Numbered from the stretch's first letter, positions 44,092 through 53,999 are shown. The stretch: DNA of 64,000 nt from Catelliglobosispora koreensis DSM 44566 (GCF_000379685.1 NZ_KB903254.1:62001-126000), one strand, 5' to 3'. The notes: generated by a model from the letters alone, not told the origin. Numbers and translations: made by a program.

Positions 44092-44796
44092 GTGAATCAG
44101 CTCGAAACGTATCTGGCCCATGCCCGGATCACCCTTGATCAAGCCGGTTTCCTCCGCTGCTGCACCGGCAGAACCGGCGCGCACGATGCGACACCTGACG
44201 ATGTAGCTGCGTACAACCTCGCCCTGGAGTCTGCCGACGACGAGAAGCCTCTGCAACGGTATTTCACTGATCACCCCTGGATGCTGGCCGGAGAACTAGG
44301 GGCGGGCTGCCGATGGGTGATCCCGGAGACTCGCCTTGGAGCGGAGTTCCGCGCCGATTTTCTGATCGCGAGACTCGACAGCCGTGGAGTTAGATGGACG
44401 CTCGTCGAACTAGAGAGCCCAAGAGCGCGGCTATTCACCAAGGACCGCAGGCCCAGAAAAGAACTGGCCAAAGGCCTCAACCAGATATTGGAGTGGCGGG
44501 CTTGGCTCAATGACAACCGCAGCTATGCACGGCGTGGAGGACGCACGGGATTAGGCCTATATGACATCGATGGCGAAGCTTGCTCTGGATTAGTCCTCAT
44601 TGGACGCGGAAACGATCGCACAGAGACCGATCGCGAACTGCTCCAGCGTCATGAATTCCGCAACAATGTACAAATCCACTCCTACGACTGGATCGTGCGA
44701 GAAGCTCAGCAGCGGATGACCTTCCGCAAGGAACACCCGTCGAAGATCTGCGGGACCTGCACCCTGGGCGGCCAGCTCCCGGAAACTTCGAAATAG
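44092..44796 (+). CDS. Shedu-like (DUF4263) nuclease
   Basis: 234 aa from a GTG. PLQRYFTDHPWMLAGELGAG, WVIPETRLGAEFRADFLIAR, then RWTLVELESPRARLFTKDRR and LNQILEWRAWLNDN match the DUF4263/Shedu pattern, a PD-(D/E)XK fold. The ExK position reads ELES, so the catalytic Lys may be replaced or supplied elsewhere. Shedu proteins act against phage as single-gene systems. The C-terminal end has CGTC. It lies convergent with the HNH gene. Confidence 0.7.
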   Translation: MNQLETYLAHARITLDQAGFLRCCTGRTGAHDATPDDVAAYNLALESADDEKPLQRYFTDHPWMLAGELGAGCRWVIPETRLGAEFRADFLIARLDSRGVRWTLVELESPRARLFTKDRRPRKELAKGLNQILEWRAWLNDNRSYARRGGRTGLGLYDIDGEACSGLVLIGRGNDRTETDRELLQRHEFRNNVQIHSYDWIVREAQQRMTFRKEHPSKICGTCTLGGQLPETSK

Positions 44797-44907
44797 ACAC
44801 GACATGCAGTACAACGATTTTGCAAAACAGCTAGCGGCACAGCGTCCGTCAGCCTTCGCCCAAAGGAACCCAGCGGTCCAGGTCGCTGGCGCCGAGATCG
44901 CCACCAG

Positions 44908-45684
44908 CTACACAACATTACGCAGCAGCACCTGGCCATCCTCGGCCGAAAGTTCGGGCGGCACGATCTCTGCGAGCTGGGGCTCAACCTCCAGATCGAA
45001 ACGTTCGGCGAGCCGGGCTAGGTGCACTCCGACGCTCGCCCTCAAAGCACCTAAGGCAAGCGAGAATGGGTCCGTGTGTTCCCATTCTTTCCGGTTAAAG
45101 GTGCCGTCAGCGTCGGCAGCATCAACGAACGTGCGGCAAGCTGCCCGTATTGCAACCAAGGCATTCCTGAGTTCCTTGCCGACATCAGGTTCGCACAGCT
45201 GCTTGGTCAAGAATTCGCGGATCCGATTTGCAGACTCCACGCAGTGAGGTTGGCTCTCCGCGTAGATGGCTCTAAATAGGACGCGCCGGTCGGCGAGGTA
45301 TGTGATCACGTTTTGCGCGATTTTCCGGTCGTTTGAAAGATGGCTCTCGCGCACCGCGATCATCTTCTCGTGATCATGTTTCATCTTGCGCAGGGCGTCG
45401 ACTGAAAAATGGACGCCTGCTGCCTTGTCGATCAGGGCATGGTGGGTCGGGCAGAGCAGAATCATATTTTCGTAGGCGTTTCGGAGCAGAGGCGGCATCC
45501 CAGGATCGCACCTAGGCCCACTGTCTGCCTCCGAAACAATGTGCGCCTCTTCTCCCAGCACAATCTCGTTTACGCCCGCAACGCCGTGACTGCCAACTAG
45601 CACCTGGGTGCAGCCAAGAAATGCACACTGATTCCCCGACAAGGCCCAAAGCCTCTTACGGTCAGCATCCCTGAGGTTCGCCAT
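44908..45684 (-). CDS. HNH endonuclease-domain protein
   Basis: 258 aa. The N-terminal 100 residues are an HNH nuclease: RLWALSGNQCAFLGC, EIVLGEEAHIVSEADSGPRC, LLRNAYENMILLCPTHHALI. The metal-binding Cys and His are present. The remaining 150 residues are helical with no known domain (ALVAIRAACRTFVDAADADG). It is convergent with the Shedu-like gene. Confidence 0.78.
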   Translation of the reverse strand: MANLRDADRKRLWALSGNQCAFLGCTQVLVGSHGVAGVNEIVLGEEAHIVSEADSGPRCDPGMPPLLRNAYENMILLCPTHHALIDKAAGVHFSVDALRKMKHDHEKMIAVRESHLSNDRKIAQNVITYLADRRVLFRAIYAESQPHCVESANRIREFLTKQLCEPDVGKELRNALVAIRAACRTFVDAADADGTFNRKEWEHTDPFSLALGALRASVGVHLARLAERFDLEVEPQLAEIVPPELSAEDGQVLLRNVV

Positions 45685-45752
45685 GCGAACGGGCTACGGC
45701 GTCTACAACGGCGTTCGGTGCAACAACTCCCGGCCCAACCAGAACACCATGT

Positions 45753-46588
45753 TCAGCCTGGACGCAGGCGACCCGGGGTAACGGCCAGGTTCGGCCCGCC
45801 CGCCAGCTTGTGAGATGCGATCGTTCGCACCAGGGCTGCCGCGAAGACCGACCCACCTGAGTCTTCCCAACGGTTCTGCAAGGCTTTGGAGATGTCGTGC
45901 TCCATCTGTGGTGTGCTATGCCCGTAGATTCCTTCTACGCCTTTGAGCCTGTGCCCCAGCCTTGCATACTGGGCGACCAGCGGCATGTCGTCCTCTAGCA
46001 GCCAGGTCTTGTGTGAGCCGCGGAGGTCGTGAAAGTGCAGGCCACGGATCGCCTGATTACCCAGCTGTGCAACCGTTTCCGCCATGGCCCGGCGCCATAC
46101 TTTGTCGAGCGCGTTGTGGCGCACCACTCCCCTGCGGGATCCTATGAACACGAAGTCATGGTCGTGGGCTTGCAGCATCAACCGCAAGAGTGCGGTGAGA
46201 AACGGGGGAAGGCCGACGGTCCGGTTCCAGCGGCGGTCTTTGGCGGGCCTAGGACAGCGTGCCCGCCAAGGTCTTTGAGCGCACCGATCTCAGGATCGAC
46301 GTAAACCCAGCGGCATTCCTCGTCCACATTGCACCGCTGCAGCGCCGCTAGCTCGCCGAAACGCATCCCCGTGTACGCCGCAGCAGTCACCGTGACCTGA
46401 TAGCCCCAATGCCGGATGTGCGACGCGAGCTGCAGCACCTGATCCGGCGTCGCCCACGGCCGATTCTTAGGCGCCGCATGCCATTTGAGTCGCAGGCACG
46501 GGTTCCGTGAGATCCGGCCGTCGTCGATCGCGTTGTTGAATATCCGTGACAGCACCTTCATCACGTCCTCGGCCGACTTCGGCGCCAT
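45753..46588 (-). pseudogene. Second-type tyrosine recombinase, frameshifted and N-terminally truncated
   Basis: pSAM2-like integrase relic. Part one (46588-46186) has VLSRIFNNAIDDGRISRNPC and the catalytic Arg in TGMRFGELAALQR, and ends with GPPKTAAGT. One missing base near 46200 shifts the frame; part two continues GLPPFLTALLRLMLQAHDHD, HFHDLRGSHKTWLLEDD and the Tyr region GIYGHSTPQMEHDI. The N-terminus is cut off exactly where a left-end repeat begins (46590). It differs clearly from the integrases at 23845, 35529 and 50962. Confidence 0.82.
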
Positions 46589-46589
46589 C

Positions 46590-46660
46590 TTCTCCCGTTA
46601 CCGCATTTGTTACCACGAGCGGTCAAGTAGCCGCGATGTTGTTACGTGGCAACGCATCCA
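46590..46660. repeat. Element left-end repeat, internal fragment
   Basis: CCGTTACCGCATTTGTTACC and the following GAGCGGTCAAG block match the distal part of the left-end repeats, without att core. It marks a fusion point inside element D. Confidence 0.72.
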
Positions 46661-46776
46661 TCCATCTCGTCAGCTCGACCCACTGGTCACGGCCCGCGGC
46701 AACCAGCCTGGGGCCAGCGCGGCGTCGCACCCGCCGAGGGCCTCGCTCGGCTCAAGTCGAAGTACTCCACGTTCGA

Positions 46777-47880
46777 CTAAGCAGCTCCGGGAACTGGATG
46801 ACGAAGCGTGCTCGCACCTTTCCGGTGGTACTCACTCTCAGTGCAGACATGTTTGCCAACGCAGTCATCATTTAGGTCGTTCAGGAGGGCAGCATCAGGC
46901 ACAAGAGTGCAGCCAGCAGTTGCAGGTATCGAAACTCCTGAAACCTGTCCGTAATGGACTGTTACGTTTTCAGGTCCGAGAACAGACGCAAACAGATGAT
47001 TCATTAGGCCTGTTACTAGCTCATAGAACGGCGATGCGCTTGGGTCGGTCGCACGGTAGACCGGGATCAGCTCCGCGTACCGGTCATCGCTCATGAACGT
47101 CGCTGGGCCGAAATCTTTTGGCCGCAGGGGATCTGCGCAAAAGACCTCGCGATTTGCCCCCCACGAGAGCATGCCCTTTCCTAGAATGCAGAGAGCATGA
47201 ACTACATCTTTTCGCGGTAACAATTGATTTATTCGGATGAAACGCTCAATAAGTTTTTCGCGGTCGTGATCGCCATTCAGGTCGGCCGCAACTACTGCCG
47301 TGAACAGCGGATTAGAGATGAAATGAGTGCACGCATTCCTCGTGTCATTTTCTACAACGCGGTCGAAAGCGACGCTCGGCCTAAACAACCGGCTACAGAC
47401 GACCAGCTTCTCCATCGCCTCGTCCAAGGACTTCCGTGTCAGCGTTTGCTTTACTTCGAGAACGCCGTAGGCCCCCTCTACGGGGAGATAGGTCCTTCTT
47501 GACTCCTTCGTTGGAGCCGCTTTGATCGCCGGAAACCAATCTTGGTTGAAGATCACGACATCGCAGTCACCAGCTGAATACCCTTTAACGTCGCTGAGTG
47601 ATCCAGCACGCACCGAGTATCTGGATGGAAGCAGCTCGCTGAGGGAATGCCGAATAATTTCCTCCACCGCCCATCCTGAGTCGAAATTGTTCGCGTTGAA
47701 CCTTCTCTCGAAGTCAATACGACCCAGGATCTCGCGCTCGACCTGCTGGCATCGCATGAAAAAAGCTTCATGAAGGCTCTCGGACGGATGTAGCTTCGGT
47801 TGCCACGCCTTCACATCTGGATAATCCCGCCGTGGTTGTTGAGCACGACGACGAACTTTGCTAACAGGCATAGACGGCAA
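46777..47880 (-). CDS. DUF6602-like PD-(D/E)XK-fold protein
   Basis: 367 aa. EIIRHSLSELLPSRYSVRAG, AGDCDVVIFNQDWFPAI and YLPVEGAYGVLEVKQTLTRK give a D...V...ExK nuclease-like core as in the DUF6602 family. The rest is alpha/beta (VVAADLNGDHDREKLIERFI). Such genes recur in anti-phage islands, but the activity is untested. Divergent from the PHP-ATPase gene. Confidence 0.65.
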   Translation of the reverse strand: MPSMPVSKVRRRAQQPRRDYPDVKAWQPKLHPSESLHEAFFMRCQQVEREILGRIDFERRFNANNFDSGWAVEEIIRHSLSELLPSRYSVRAGSLSDVKGYSAGDCDVVIFNQDWFPAIKAAPTKESRRTYLPVEGAYGVLEVKQTLTRKSLDEAMEKLVVCSRLFRPSVAFDRVVENDTRNACTHFISNPLFTAVVAADLNGDHDREKLIERFIRINQLLPRKDVVHALCILGKGMLSWGANREVFCADPLRPKDFGPATFMSDDRYAELIPVYRATDPSASPFYELVTGLMNHLFASVLGPENVTVHYGQVSGVSIPATAGCTLVPDAALLNDLNDDCVGKHVCTESEYHRKGASTLRHPVPGAA

Positions 47881-48180
47881 GGTATACCCAACGTCTGACG
47901 TTTCGAACGATCACTGCTCCTCCCAAGCCGGTACGCGCGAGCGATGGGACAGCCTGCCTGGGATCCAGCACCCAGTCGAGTTAGCCCGCATGCAGCGACT
48001 CGTCGCCGAAACGGTGGATTCACAGCCTCATTTGTCCAATCTGGATCATCTAGTTAGTCAGCGTTCTCGCCGCATCTGAGTGTCGTGCCTTTCCCTTCGC
48101 TACTCATCGCTACAGTGTCGTCCCGGACGCTCGGCCGAGACGGTGGAGCGAAGGGCTTGACGAAAGCGTTGGTACATATC

Positions 48181-50826
48181 GTGAGCAGCAGCGCGGCAAC
48201 ATCGGTGGGCGCAAAGCACGGGCCCGCGCAGTTCTGGGCCGTGGACCTCCACGTGCACACGCCAGCCTCGCGAGACGTCGACACCCGCACTTACGGTGCT
48301 GACAATGCCCGCGAGATCGTCGACGCGGCGATAGCGGCGGGATTGCACGCCATCGCCGTGACTGATCACAACACAGCCGGTTGGTGTGATGCCGTAGCTG
48401 AGGCTGCGAAGGATACGCCGCTGATCGTGTTACCAGGTGTGGAGCTGAGCACGGCTGAAGGACATTTGCTGGCGATCTGGGAAGAGGGGACACCCGCCCA
48501 CTTCGTTGAGGATGTTCTTGTAGAACTCAAGATTCTCCGTGCCGATCACGGTGACCTTCATAAGGCACTCAGTACTGGATTTGCCGCGACAGCAAAGATC
48601 GTCGCCGACAGGGGTGGTCTGGCAATCGCGGCGCACGCAGACCGGGAAAAGGGCCTGCTGCGGATCCCAGTGGCCGACCATGTCAAGCAGACGTTGCTTG
48701 ATTCAGCAATCGCTGCAGTCGAGATTGTAGAGATCGCTGAGGCCGCGGGAATCAACACAAGGCTTGGCGGTAAACGTGATCTCGCGGTCGTCCGCAGCTC
48801 CGACACCACCGCGCCGGGCGCAAGCGTCCACGTTCTTCACGGCATCGGAAATCGCCGGACTTGGGTCAAAGCATCGAGGCCAGATTTGTGCGGCCTCCGG
48901 CACGCACTAGCTGACCCAGCTCTACGAATTAGTCTGGTGCATCCGGAAGATCCGGCACATACGGTGATCGAATCCGTAAGGGTGAGTGGCGGCTTCCTCG
49001 ACGGCCAGCAGTTCGAATTCTCAAGCGACCTCAACTGTCTGCTCGGGGGGACAGGAGCGGGAAAATCGCTCCTCATTGAACTCATTCGGTTCGCGCTCGA
49101 TCAGCAGACCGACTGCAACGACTTCCCCCAGGTACGCAAGGAGGTCGATTCCCGGCTTAAGTACGCCCTCACCTCTGGCTCCACAGTAGAGGTCGTGATA
49201 ACCCGCGGCCACGCACGGTGCCTGGTCCGCCGCGCGTACTTCGAAGACGGGTCAACAAAGCCAGAGTTCCTCGGCGACACCGAGCATATGACTGGGCTCT
49301 CTGGCCGGATCGCAATCACAGGATTCTCGCAAAGCGAGGTGATCGAATACGCACGAACGCCGGTAGGCCGTATGGCGCTAATCGACGCCGCGCTGGACTT
49401 GACCGACTTCGACATCCGCCACCTAGAAACAGTTACACGGCTTAACGAAAATGGGCATCTTATCGCCTCACTCCACACGCAGATCGCGCAAACGCAGAGG
49501 AACTTGCAGGCCCAGCCAGAAGTCGAGAAGCGACTTGAGGAGCTGTCAGGTCTCTTCGACGCCGAGATCGTTAAGATGCAAGCGAATTGGAGTAAAGAGA
49601 AGACACTTTTCGAGCCACTAGTTGGAATCCCGGAACTTGCAGTCCCCGCCCGTAACGACGATGAAAAGTTCTCCGCAGCCGCTGCCGTTGCCCAGAACCA
49701 AAGCCTCTACAGTCGGGTGCAGCTGGCATACGCTCAACTGCGCGAAGCGATCGACGCCGCCAATACCCAGCTATCCGACGCACTGCTGACATTCAACAAG
49801 GAACTCAGTTCGATACGGCAGGAGTGGTTCGAGCGGTATCGTCAATTTGACAGCCAGCTCGCCAGAGCTGTCAGCCAATTCGACGGCGATCAAAAGGGTC
49901 TTCCAGCGCTTCGGACCCGCTTGGTAGAGCTACAGACGGAGAAGGCCAAACTCGACGCTCAGAAGACTAGGCTCCAAGAGCAGCTGTTGCCGAACCTAGC
50001 TAAAGCCAAGGCATATCGCGAGGATTTGATCGCGGAGTTGATTGAGGTCCGCAAGACACGTCGCCGACTTCGCGAAGACCGGATCAAATCCCTCAACAAA
50101 CTGATGGGCGGCATTGTCAGGATCAAGATGCTCCCCGAAAACGACGACACGGAGTATCAAGCTGAACTCGCCGCCATCGCCAAAGGCGCCCGGCTCCGGG
50201 CCCCTGTGCTCCAGCAAATCTGCGAACGGTCCACTCCCGTCAAACTGGTCCGTTCATTTCTCAATGAAGACATCGATGGGGTGTGCGCCGCCACCAACGC
50301 CGAACGCAAACATATCGAGACTCTTTTCGACCGCGTCAACGAGAAAGGCGCCATCGAAGAGTTGCTCCAGATGCAGACCCTCGACCTTTCCGATGGACTC
50401 TCGGTGGAGTTCCGCAAGCACAGCAACGATGAATACGTGCATATCGAGCGGCTTGCACACGGCCAAAAATGCACTGCGATTCTGATCATCGCCCTCGCCG
50501 ACGGAAACGACCCTCTTATCATCGACCAGCCCGAAGACGCTCTCCACGCGCCCTGGATCGAGGAATACCTTGTAGCCAAGCTCCGGGATCTACGAGGTGC
50601 CCGACAATACATCTTCGCCACCCGCAGCCCGGGTCTCGTCGTTTCGGCTGACGCCGAGATGATCATTACGTTGACGTCGGACGCAAACAATGGCGTCGTG
50701 GAAGCAACCGGTTCCCTCGAACGGCATGACCTTAATGCGCTAACTCTCTATCACCTCGAAGGTGGTCCCGCGCCCTTCAAAAGGCGCACTGTCAAACTTG
50801 GTGTGTCCGTGAGCCAGGTTCGATGA
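48181..50826 (+). CDS. PHP phosphoesterase-SMC-like ATPase fusion (TrlF-like)
   Basis: 881 aa. The PHP domain (about 20-260) has its metal motifs: DLHVHTPASRD, VTDHNTAGW, LPGVELSTAEGHLL and AIAAHADREKGL. Then an ABC/SMC-type ATPase: Walker A GGTGAGKSLLIEL at about 289, long coiled coil (about 420-640, e.g. LQTEKAKLDAQKTRLQEQLL), a signature-like LAHGQKCTAILIIAL at about 757 and Walker B with catalytic Glu in DPLIIDQPEDAL. It should hydrolyse ATP on DNA or RNA and cut phosphoesters. GTG 48181 gives the usual short lead into PHP; a longer reading from 48085 is open. Confidence 0.82.
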   Translation: MSSSAATSVGAKHGPAQFWAVDLHVHTPASRDVDTRTYGADNAREIVDAAIAAGLHAIAVTDHNTAGWCDAVAEAAKDTPLIVLPGVELSTAEGHLLAIWEEGTPAHFVEDVLVELKILRADHGDLHKALSTGFAATAKIVADRGGLAIAAHADREKGLLRIPVADHVKQTLLDSAIAAVEIVEIAEAAGINTRLGGKRDLAVVRSSDTTAPGASVHVLHGIGNRRTWVKASRPDLCGLRHALADPALRISLVHPEDPAHTVIESVRVSGGFLDGQQFEFSSDLNCLLGGTGAGKSLLIELIRFALDQQTDCNDFPQVRKEVDSRLKYALTSGSTVEVVITRGHARCLVRRAYFEDGSTKPEFLGDTEHMTGLSGRIAITGFSQSEVIEYARTPVGRMALIDAALDLTDFDIRHLETVTRLNENGHLIASLHTQIAQTQRNLQAQPEVEKRLEELSGLFDAEIVKMQANWSKEKTLFEPLVGIPELAVPARNDDEKFSAAAAVAQNQSLYSRVQLAYAQLREAIDAANTQLSDALLTFNKELSSIRQEWFERYRQFDSQLARAVSQFDGDQKGLPALRTRLVELQTEKAKLDAQKTRLQEQLLPNLAKAKAYREDLIAELIEVRKTRRRLREDRIKSLNKLMGGIVRIKMLPENDDTEYQAELAAIAKGARLRAPVLQQICERSTPVKLVRSFLNEDIDGVCAATNAERKHIETLFDRVNEKGAIEELLQMQTLDLSDGLSVEFRKHSNDEYVHIERLAHGQKCTAILIIALADGNDPLIIDQPEDALHAPWIEEYLVAKLRDLRGARQYIFATRSPGLVVSADAEMIITLTSDANNGVVEATGSLERHDLNALTLYHLEGGPAPFKRRTVKLGVSVSQVR

Positions 50827-50961
50827 GAGCAAGAAAGAGTCCAATTTAGACGTGCCGTACCTGGCGGGGCCAAGCGGCATCGCTCCAACCCGGACTACAG
50901 CCCTTGTTGAACTGACCTGTGACGCCCGGCTACAGCGGCGCCCCGTGCCGCGAGACTTCAC

Positions 50962-52035
50962 CTATTTCCAAGCGATCATCAATCTCGCTGCGTCTTGTCC
51001 TGCTCGGATCCTTCGGCCTGCGCTGACTCGGGCGTAGTACTTCATCAGCGTCGCTGGGTCGTGACCGAGGCGCTCGGCGACTTCATGGATTCCGTAGCCA
51101 AGGTCGAGGAGGCTTGAAGCAAGCCTGTGCCGCAGCTGATGCGGCCCGAGTGGCCGTACTCCGGCCCGTTTTGCGATCTTATTGAACTGGTTCGTGAGGT
51201 TGTCGGGTCGCAGTGGCATCCCGGTACGGCCGGTAAACACGTACACCGACTGAGAATCCAGTGATGCCTTGCCCAGCAGCTCGACCATTCCGTCGTCGAT
51301 AGCGATGGTGCGGTGGCCGTTGCGGGACTTGGGTGGCTTCTCCACGATCCGGCGCGGGTTCTCCTCGACGACCCGCTGACGGCACACGGCCAGCATCCCG
51401 GAGTCCAGGTCAAGGTCTGCCCATTTCAGCCCGCAGACCTCACCACGGCGCAGGCCGGTGACGGCCATCAGCCGCCACAGCACGTGCCGCCTATCCCCCA
51501 ATGTCACGGCAAGGAACCGCTGCACCTCCGTAAGCGTCCACACCAGACGCTCGTCATCTGACGGCCTCGGCTTGCGGGCACCGAGATCTCGGCCGGTTTC
51601 GTCACCGAACGCCTTGGTCAGCACCAGATCCAGCGTCCGCAACGTGGTGCGTGAGTAGCCGAGCTCCTCAAGCTTCTTGTACACACTCTCGGCCTTACGG
51701 CCCGTCAGCGCGGAGGCCCGCTTACCGCCGATGTACGGGTAGGTGAGTTCAAGTAGCCACCGGTAGTTGTACACGGTGTTGCTACTCAGCTCCTGGATCC
51801 GCGATTCGAGCCATCCCTCGCATAGCGTCTTCGTCGTCCCTGCCAGCCGGGCCCGATGGGTACCAGCCCTAGCCAACTGGCGCAGCCGGTTACGCTCCGC
51901 TCCGGCCTCAGCGTCTGTCGCGAACCCCACTCGCTTCGCCTGACGGCGGCTTCCATCCGATAACCGCGGAAGATCCATCCGGAACCCAAACGATCCAGAC
52001 GGCTTGTCGAAGAACACACCTGCTGCCATGCCCAT
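50962..52035 (-). CDS. Tyrosine recombinase (integrase) of element D
   Basis: 357 aa, closely related to the element B enzyme along its length. AP2-like N-terminus (GVFFDKPSGSFGFRMDLPRL), core-binding domain (LCEGWLESRIQELSSNTVYN), catalytic TGLRRGEVCGLKW, HQLRHRLASSLL and GHDPATLMKYYARV. Intact. ATG 52035 has GGGAGG 5 bp upstream. It lies 296 bp from tRNA-Pro and reads away from it. Confidence 0.93.
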   Translation of the reverse strand: MGMAAGVFFDKPSGSFGFRMDLPRLSDGSRRQAKRVGFATDAEAGAERNRLRQLARAGTHRARLAGTTKTLCEGWLESRIQELSSNTVYNYRWLLELTYPYIGGKRASALTGRKAESVYKKLEELGYSRTTLRTLDLVLTKAFGDETGRDLGARKPRPSDDERLVWTLTEVQRFLAVTLGDRRHVLWRLMAVTGLRRGEVCGLKWADLDLDSGMLAVCRQRVVEENPRRIVEKPPKSRNGHRTIAIDDGMVELLGKASLDSQSVYVFTGRTGMPLRPDNLTNQFNKIAKRAGVRPLGPHQLRHRLASSLLDLGYGIHEVAERLGHDPATLMKYYARVSAGRRIRAGQDAARLMIAWK

Positions 52036-52232
52036 CACGGCCTCCCATGCCGTTCCGCTGGGAGCCCTAAACCGAGATCATGTGTCGTGGATGTGTCGTG
52101 ACTATCCATATAGGACGGCGAAAGCCTAGCCACGGCCAACGATCACTAACGCTGGCCGCGAACTGCAAAAACTCACGGCGGTCGCCGTAAGGCCGCACGC
52201 AGATTGCGATCTTGAATCCGGCTCAGAGCGCT

Positions 52233-52328
52233 AACAGTACGAGCGTACGTGTCGAAACATGTGTCGAACCGTGATCAGAAAATAGATCAGGCCGCATGAA
52301 TTATGCGGCCTGATCAGGAGTTTTCGCC
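52233..52328. repeat. Right-end region of element D
   Basis: Palindromic block GTACGAGCGTAC (52237-52248), GTGTC-rich spacer and the hairpin at 52285, directly beside the tRNA. Confidence 0.74.
52285..52315 (-). terminator. tRNA-Pro terminator supplied by element D
   Basis: Perfect 13-bp stem GATCAGGCCGCAT with loop GAATT, followed on the minus strand by TATTTTCTG. It begins 15 bp after the tRNA 3' end and is the only terminator-like structure downstream of the tRNA. Confidence 0.78.
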
Positions 52329-52330
52329 TG

Positions 52331-52404
<74 letters not shown>

Positions 52405-52612
52405 TCGCCGCGACACGTCAGCACCGCGGCGGCTTCAAAAGAGTACACCACCGGATCCGGGGGCCCGTACCCGGACACACCCACTACAACGTCCTAGGTT
52501 ACTGGACCACTGGAATCGCTCCCACGGCCACGCTAAGCTCAACGGCACACCCACGGGAGCCGGGTGAAAGGGCGATCAAACCAAACCGGCCGGAACCGAA
52601 ATGGGTGACTCA

Positions 52613-53941
52613 ATGAAACGGACGCTCACGGCACTTGCCGTGCTCGCGGGGCTGATAGCTATCCCCGCGACGCCAGCTCACGCGGCAACGATCTGCGAGA
52701 AGTACGGCAGCACAAGCATTCAAGGCGGTCGCTATATCGTCCAGAACAACAACTGGGGCGACGATACGACGCAGTGCATCAACACGACCGACACCGGGTT
52801 CAGCATCACCACCGCCAGTCATAACAAGCCGACTAATGGCGCCCCTGGCTCGTACCCGTCGGTCTTCTTTGGATGCCACTACGGCAACTGCAGCGCCAAC
52901 AGTGGGCTGCCACTGCAGGCCAGCGCACCAAGCTTCAGCAGCTACCGCACGAGTGCCAGCTTCACGTACTCGTCAAGTGGCGTGTACAACGCCTCGTACG
53001 ACATCTGGTTTGACCCGACGCCACGGACCAACGGGCAGAACACGGGCGCGGAGCTGATGATTTGGCTCAACCGGCAGGGATCGATCCAGCCGATTGGCTC
53101 CCGCACCGGCACCGCGAACATCAACGGTGCGACGTGGGAAGTCTGGTTCGGCAACATCGGCTGGAACGTCATCTCCTACCTGCGCACGTCTGCGACGACC
53201 AGTGCCGATTTCACGGTGGAGAGTTTCTATGGCGACGCGGTCAACCGTGGTCACGCGCAGCGTAACTGGTACATGACAAGTATTCAGGCGGGCTTTGAGC
53301 CGTGGGTCGGGCAAACGGGCTTGGCCGTCAACACGTTCTCGGTCAGCACCAGTGGCGGCGGCGACACGCAACCGCCGACGACGCCGCAAAACCTAACGGC
53401 GGGCTCGGTCACCTCCAGCAGCGCCGCCCTGTCCTGGTCCGCCTCCAGCGACAACATTGGAGTCAGCGGGTACGCCGTGAGCCGTAACGGCACTCAAATA
53501 GCGACCGTTGGCGCAACGTCTTACACCGCAACGGGTTTGAGCCCGTCCACCGCCTACCAGTTCCAGGTCGCGGCCCTCGACGCCGCGGGCAACAGATCAG
53601 CGCCAGCCACGGTGAATGTCACGACGGCACCCGGCGGTGGTGGAGGCGGTTGCAGTGCCACGATCACGGCGCAAAGCGAGTGGCAGCAAGGCTATGTGGC
53701 CGCGGTCAATGTCCAGAACACCAGCTCCAGCACGATTACGGGCTGGACGGTGACGTTCACGCTGCCTGCCGGTCACACCATCGTCAACAGCTGGAACGCT
53801 CAGCTGACGGTCAGTGGGCAGAACGTCACGGCACGGAACCTGTCGCACAACGGGACGCTCGGGCCCAACGCGGTCACGTCGTGGGGTTTCCAGGCGAACC
53901 GCAACGGCGGCGGCCTGCCGGCCACGGCATCCTGTTCATAA
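52613..53941 (+). CDS. Secreted endoglucanase: GH12-Fn3-CBM2
   Basis: 442 aa. Signal peptide (MKRTLTALAVLAGLIAIPAT, cleavage near AHA-AT). GH12 catalytic domain to about 245 with the nucleophile Glu in NTGAELMIWLN and the acid/base Glu in SIQAGFEPWVG. A Gly-rich linker leads to a fibronectin-III domain (PTTPQNLTAGSVTSSSAALS) and then a CBM2 cellulose-binding module (SEWQQGYVAAVNVQNTSSST, GWTVTFTLPAGHTIVNSWNA). It cleaves beta-1,4-glucan outside the cell. ATG 52613 follows GGGTGA; 52601 is an alternative. A hairpin terminator follows. Confidence 0.93.
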   Translation: MKRTLTALAVLAGLIAIPATPAHAATICEKYGSTSIQGGRYIVQNNNWGDDTTQCINTTDTGFSITTASHNKPTNGAPGSYPSVFFGCHYGNCSANSGLPLQASAPSFSSYRTSASFTYSSSGVYNASYDIWFDPTPRTNGQNTGAELMIWLNRQGSIQPIGSRTGTANINGATWEVWFGNIGWNVISYLRTSATTSADFTVESFYGDAVNRGHAQRNWYMTSIQAGFEPWVGQTGLAVNTFSVSTSGGGDTQPPTTPQNLTAGSVTSSSAALSWSASSDNIGVSGYAVSRNGTQIATVGATSYTATGLSPSTAYQFQVAALDAAGNRSAPATVNVTTAPGGGGGGCSATITAQSEWQQGYVAAVNVQNTSSSTITGWTVTFTLPAGHTIVNSWNAQLTVSGQNVTARNLSHNGTLGPNAVTSWGFQANRNGGGLPATASCS

Positions 53942-53948
53942 GAAAGAA

Positions 53949-53972
53949 GGGGGACACAGCGGTGTCCCCCTT
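53949..53972 (+). terminator. Hairpin terminator after the endoglucanase gene
   Basis: GGGGGACAC, loop AGCG, GTGTCCCCC, then TT. Perfect 9-bp stem starting 8 bp after the stop. Confidence 0.82.
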
Positions 53973-53999
53973 CATGCCCGACCTGAAATGATGGGGGGC

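Larger units (their letters stand above)
41299..52328. mobile_element. Element D (adjacent to tRNA-Pro, composite)
   Basis: Bounded by the core at 41299 and the tRNA, with an intact integrase next to the tRNA. It contains an internal left-end fragment (46590) fused to a broken integrase of another type, so it is probably two elements merged by deletion of an internal boundary. Confidence 0.82.
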
